Source: SXXH01 sp041165735 (GTDB taxonomy: Bacteria > Planctomycetota > UBA1135 > GCA-002686595). Taken from it: a DNA stretch of 17,977 nt. Every line of letters begins with the position of its first letter. Positions within the stretch are counted from its first letter, which is position 1. Both the position numbers and the translations under genes were made by a program. The stretch spans positions 1-17,977 of the forward strand of contig JBKDQQ010000042.1 of NCBI GenBank assembly GCA_046341775.1. The letters are read 5' to 3'. The notes below the pieces were generated by a model. The model searched no databases, was not told the DNA's origin, and saw only the letters and a program-made list of their open reading frames with translations. Below, one piece after another: positions 15,112 through 17,977 of this stretch.

Positions 15112-16452
15112 TCAGGGCGCCCAGGCCACTTCGACGCCGTTCGTCAAGTTGAAGGTGCTCGGCGTGCAGAAGGCCGCCGCGTTGCGGTACCACGCCTGGT
15201 AGGTGCGGGTCGCGCCCGCGGGTACGAGGCCGCGCACGGACACGCGCGCGTCCGCCGCGCCGGGATACTGCGAGGATCCCGCGGCGTTGAGCTTGGTGCC
15301 GAGGCGGATGACGGTGCCGCCCGCGCAGCGCAGGCCGTCGCCGAAGACCGCGCCCGCGCCGCCGGAGAGCCGCGTGGTGCCTTGGAAGTACAGCGCGTTG
15401 CTGTTCGGCATCGCGCCGCCCTGCAGGACGAGGCTGTCGTTCGCCACGCTGGCCGAGCCCGCGGCGCGCAGCGTCGCGCCGCCGCCCAGCGAGCTGAGGC
15501 AACCCGCTTCGGCGCCGGCCGGCGACGCGTTGCCGCACGGGCACGCCGTGGCGCTGCCGTCGCCGTAGCAGAACGTCGGGAAGCCGCCGCCGACCTCGAC
15601 GACGCCCGAGGGATTGGCGTGGTATCCGGTGGGCGCGTCGGGCAGGTCGTTCCACAGTCCGAGCGGGTTGTTCTTGCGCAGGTTCGCGTAGTCCTCGCCG
15701 GCGCCGGCGTTGTTGGGCTCGCCGAGGTCCCACAAGGTGAAGCTAGAGGCTTCGCCGCTCACCCAGGTGAACTGCCCTTCGGCCGCCACGTCGTTGAAGC
15801 CCGTCCACAAGTCGCGCGTCACGCCGCCGAAGGTGTGGAGGTTCGCCAGCAGGAAGTCCTGCTCCGCCTGGTCGTTGATCGTGACGAGGTTGCCGCCGAG
15901 CTGCACGGCGCGCGCCTGCGCCGCGCTCCACGACGAACCCTCGAGCAGGTGGTAGGTGCGGCCGTTCGCCGGGTTGACGACGGTGCCGAGGATCGCGAGC
16001 GGCGGGACGACGTCGATCTTGAACTGCCCCGCGCCCGGCGTGGAGCCGGGGTACAGCCCGAGGCGGATCGTGTAGGTCGTTCCCGCCACCGCGCTGAACT
16101 CGAGCAGCGATTGCAGGCTGCACGCGTCGTCGTTGCACGCCACGACGGTGCCGCCGCAGCCACCCGCGAGGACGGCGATCTTCGTGTCGAGCGAAGCGAG
16201 CGTGCAGGTCTCCACGCGGATGCGGTCGTTCGCCGTCGCCGTCCAGGTGAACCAGACGTCGTTCGTGATGTCCGACTGGCCGAAGAAGGTGCAGGTCGCG
16301 TCCGGCAGGCCGTCCGTCGTCGCGGTCGTCAAGTCGAACGGGAAGGTGCCGACTCCCGGCAGGGCTTGCGCGGTGGCGCAACTATCGGATCCCTGCGCGT
16401 TCGCGAGGGACGCGCACAAGGCGAGGGCGGCGATGGTGTGGGCGTGCTTCAT
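15112..16452 (-). CDS. Secreted protein with PPC-like, C-type lectin and planctomycete C-terminal domains
   Basis: A 446-aa exported protein. Seen in order: a Sec signal peptide (1-19, likely cut after ANA); a beta-sandwich domain (about 22-150) with DVWFTWTATANDRIRVETC and TKIAVLAGGCGGTVVACNDD, resembling PPC-type domains; a C-type lectin domain (about 160-287) with SWSAAQARAVQLGGNLVTI, LWTGFND, EPN (245-247) and WND (267-269), residues that in classical lectins bind calcium and mannose-type sugars; and a C-terminal domain (about 293-446) with Cys at 295, 304, 306, 318, 376 and 429, opening CYGDGSATACPCGN and ending in FNLTNGVEVAWAP. The lectin domain lacks the classical disulfide cysteines. 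I recall the last domain as recurrent on secreted proteins of some marine planctomycetes, perhaps a surface or sorting module; that is inference. No Shine-Dalgarno is visible. It is divergent from the cytochrome/PSD gene. Confidence 0.85.
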   Translation of the reverse strand: MKHAHTIAALALCASLANAQGSDSCATAQALPGVGTFPFDLTTATTDGLPDATCTFFGQSDITNDVWFTWTATANDRIRVETCTLASLDTKIAVLAGGCGGTVVACNDDACSLQSLLEFSAVAGTTYTIRLGLYPGSTPGAGQFKIDVVPPLAILGTVVNPANGRTYHLLEGSSWSAAQARAVQLGGNLVTINDQAEQDFLLANLHTFGGVTRDLWTGFNDVAAEGQFTWVSGEASSFTLWDLGEPNNAGAGEDYANLRKNNPLGLWNDLPDAPTGYHANPSGVVEVGGGFPTFCYGDGSATACPCGNASPAGAEAGCLSSLGGGATLRAAGSASVANDSLVLQGGAMPNSNALYFQGTTRLSGGAGAVFGDGLRCAGGTVIRLGTKLNAAGSSQYPGAADARVSVRGLVPAGATRTYQAWYRNAAAFCTPSTFNLTNGVEVAWAP

Positions 16453-16572
16453 GGTGCTTGTCGCTTCACGGAAGGGTGCTGCCGTCCGCGCGGCGGGCGC
16501 GGAACGCGCCTCCAAGGTTACCCGCCCTTCGCGGTTCCTGCCGAGGCGCGGGCTCGACGCTACGATGCAACC
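16453..16572. other. 120-base divergent intergenic region
   Basis: This separates the divergent lectin and cytochrome/PSD starts. No good -35/-10 pair for the lectin gene was found. On the plus strand TACGAT (16561-16566) lies 6 bases before the ATG of the PSD gene (listed separately). Confidence 0.4.
16561..16566 (+). promoter_or_regulatory. Possible -10 element for a leaderless PSD transcript
   Basis: TACGAT (4 of 6 to TATAAT, and fitting TANNNT) is separated by 6 bases from the ATG at 16573, so transcription would begin at or next to the start codon. There is no Shine-Dalgarno and no convincing -35. In other bacteria this spacing is typical of leaderless mRNAs. Confidence 0.3.
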
Positions 16573-17977
16573 ATGCCTTGCTCGCCCTTGGGACTGGCCT
16601 TGGTCGCGTTGGCTGCGCCGGCGGGCGGGGGCGAGGGCCCTTGGGACGAGGTCGTGCAGCCCTTCCTCGAGGCGCATTGCCTCGCGTGCCACGACGCGGA
16701 CGAAGCCACGGCGGAAGTCGTGCTGGACGGAGGCCTCGCCTCGCTCGACGCCGACCCGCGCACGTGGAAGAAGGCGCTGGCGGAGCTCGTGGCGGGCGGC
16801 ATGCCGCCGAAGGGGGCGGAGCGTCCCGCGCCTGGGGAGGTCGACGCGGTGGCGGCCGCCTTGCGGACCATGATCGCCGAGCGCGACGTCGATCCCGGGC
16901 AGGCGCCGGTGCTGCGCCGCCTCACGCGCCGCGAGTGGAGGAACAGCGTCGAGTCGTTGTTCGCGATCGACGCGCCCGAAGCTGCCGCGTTCCCGGACGA
17001 CGAGGTGGCAGCCGGCTTCGACAACGTGGGAGCCGTGCTGGCGACGACCGAGGTGCACCTGGAGAAGCAGTTGCTCGCCGCGGAGCGCGTCGCCGCGCGC
17101 GTCGTGCAGGACGAGGATCCGCCCGCGCCGCGCGCGCGCCGCGCGAACGGCGGCGAAGGACCCAAGGCGGGCCACCACGCGCCGCGCGGCGCGGAGCGCG
17201 TGATCTTCAGCAACGGCGCGTGGGGCTTCGAGGAACGACTGCCGCGCGAGGGCGAGTACGCGATCCGCGTCGCGTGGCGTCCCCAGCAAGCCGGTCCGGA
17301 CCCCGTGCGCGCGGAACTGCGCCTCGGAGCCCGCGTGCTCGATGCCGCGCGGCTCGAAGGCGCAGGCGAGCGCGTGCACGAGTGGCGCGGCCGCCTGCCC
17401 GCGGGGCGCGCGCGCGTGGCGGCGGCGTTCGCCAACGACTACTTCGAACCCGCCGAGCCCGCCGCGGACGGCAAGCCGGGCCGGCCGGCGCAGGACCGCA
17501 ACCTCGTCGTCCTGTGGCTGGAGATCCAGGGCCCGCTGGACCCCCAATCCTTCGGCGCGTGGCAATCGGCGCGCCTGCGGGTCGAGCCGCGCCCGTCGTT
17601 CGAGCAGTTCGTGCGCGGCCTGTTGCGCGAGGCTTGGCGTCGTCCGCCGACCGAAGCCGAGGTGGAGCGCGTGCGCGACGCCTGCGATCCGTCGGCGTCC
17701 CTCGAGGAGCGGGCGCGCACCGCCATCGTCGCCGCCCTCGCCTCGCCGCACTTCCTGTACAAGGTCGAGCGCGCAGCCGAGGCGGGGCTGTCAAGGGAAC
17801 TGGACAGTCACGAGCTCGCCACGCGCCTCTCGTACTACCTCGTCGGGGCGCCGCCCGACGCGGAGCTCGCGCGCGCCGCCGACGAAGGCGCGCTCCACGC
17901 GCCGGAGGCGTTGGAGCGGCAGGCGCGGCGTCTGCTCGCCTCCCCGCGCGCCGCGGGCTTCGTGGAGGACTGGGCCG
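16573..17977 (+). CDS. Planctomycete cytochrome c/PSD (DUF1587-DUF1595-DUF1592) protein, partial
   Basis: The gene runs off the window; 468 residues are visible and no stop is seen. Seen in order: a signal peptide (about 1-18); a single-heme site in HCLACHD (Cys36, Cys39, His40) followed by GGMPPKG (75-81), the planctomycete cytochrome c (PSCyt) pattern; a PSD3/DUF1587 block LRRLTRREWRNSVESLF (114-130) and FPDDEVAAGFDNVG (140-153); a beta-rich insert (about 206-320) ending ANDYF...QDRNLVVLWLEIQGP, resembling a carbohydrate-binding module often found here; a PSD5/DUF1595 block FEQFVRGLLREAWRRPPTEAEV (two helices, about 343-364); and the start of PSD4/DUF1592 (about 411 on, ELATRLSYYLVGAPPD). 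DUF1588 and DUF1585 would be expected beyond the edge. The function is unknown; a periplasmic or surface oxidative enzyme acting on polysaccharides has been suggested for such proteins. The ATG at 16573 gives a signal peptide directly. Confidence 0.88.
   Translation, partial: MPCSPLGLALVALAAPAGGGEGPWDEVVQPFLEAHCLACHDADEATAEVVLDGGLASLDADPRTWKKALAELVAGGMPPKGAERPAPGEVDAVAAALRTMIAERDVDPGQAPVLRRLTRREWRNSVESLFAIDAPEAAAFPDDEVAAGFDNVGAVLATTEVHLEKQLLAAERVAARVVQDEDPPAPRARRANGGEGPKAGHHAPRGAERVIFSNGAWGFEERLPREGEYAIRVAWRPQQAGPDPVRAELRLGARVLDAARLEGAGERVHEWRGRLPAGRARVAAAFANDYFEPAEPAADGKPGRPAQDRNLVVLWLEIQGPLDPQSFGAWQSARLRVEPRPSFEQFVRGLLREAWRRPPTEAEVERVRDACDPSASLEERARTAIVAALASPHFLYKVERAAEAGLSRELDSHELATRLSYYLVGAPPDAELARAADEGALHAPEALERQARRLLASPRAAGFVEDWA

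Noticed and set aside
13573..15153. An 18-base near-repeat: 13573-13590 and 15136-15153 differ by one base, and on the minus strand both read FNLTNG
   Set aside because: Tempting as a remnant of the planctomycete C-terminal domain after the deiodinase-like gene, but the match does not extend on either side, the first copy is part of a terminator stem, and one such match in 18 kb of biased sequence is plausible by chance.

Overview
The window is very GC-rich DNA, most likely from a planctomycete (Planctomycetota). The main evidence is at the right end: a secreted CxxCH cytochrome followed by the PSD3/PSD5/PSD4 (DUF1587/DUF1595/DUF1592) domain series, a family strongly enriched in Planctomycetes. 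Beside it lies a secreted C-type lectin protein whose Cys-rich C-terminal domain (opening CYGDGS...CPCGN) I recall from secreted proteins of marine planctomycetes such as the Poly30/Pla133 lineages. The genus cannot be fixed from the sequence alone.

Layout, left to right. (1) 108-1187, plus strand: a baeRF-type (bacterial eRF1/Pelota-like) protein, ending at a 13-bp hairpin it shares with the convergent next unit. (2) 1346-6898, minus strand: the 2-oxoglutarate dehydrogenase complex in the order sucA (E1), sucB (E2), lpdA (E3), with a hairpin between sucB and lpdA. (3) 7016-11253, minus strand: a two-gene unit in which an SGNH-fold protein overlaps a YfhO-type multi-pass membrane protein by an ATGA; the SGNH protein appears to have lost its catalytic Ser and His. 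(4) 11254-11723: a 470-base gap with an AT-rich island and a candidate promoter. (5) 11724-13565, plus strand: a lipoprotein M1 peptidase of the leukotriene A4 hydrolase type. (6) 13581-14910, minus strand: an uncharacterised 200-aa protein followed by a nitroreductase-fold protein that carries the Glu/Tyr/Lys substrate triad of iodotyrosine deiodinase. Its candidate promoter has eight consecutive C residues between -35 and -10. (7) 15112-16452, minus strand: the secreted lectin protein. (8) 16573 to the window end, plus strand: the planctomycete cytochrome/PSD protein, cut by the edge, with a possible leaderless start.

The genes fall into three roles: core energy metabolism (the OGDH complex), cell-envelope and secreted functions (SGNH/YfhO, LTA4H-like lipoprotein, lectin, PSD cytochrome), and accessory catalysis or translation (deiodinase-like flavoprotein, baeRF). 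No rRNA, tRNA, CRISPR array, insertion sequence or prophage gene was seen. The best candidates for something undescribed are the poly-C promoter driving an unknown protein plus a probable halotyrosine dehalogenase, and the apparently catalytically dead SGNH protein coupled to YfhO. Residue equivalences to known families are by-eye alignments from memory and are marked as such.
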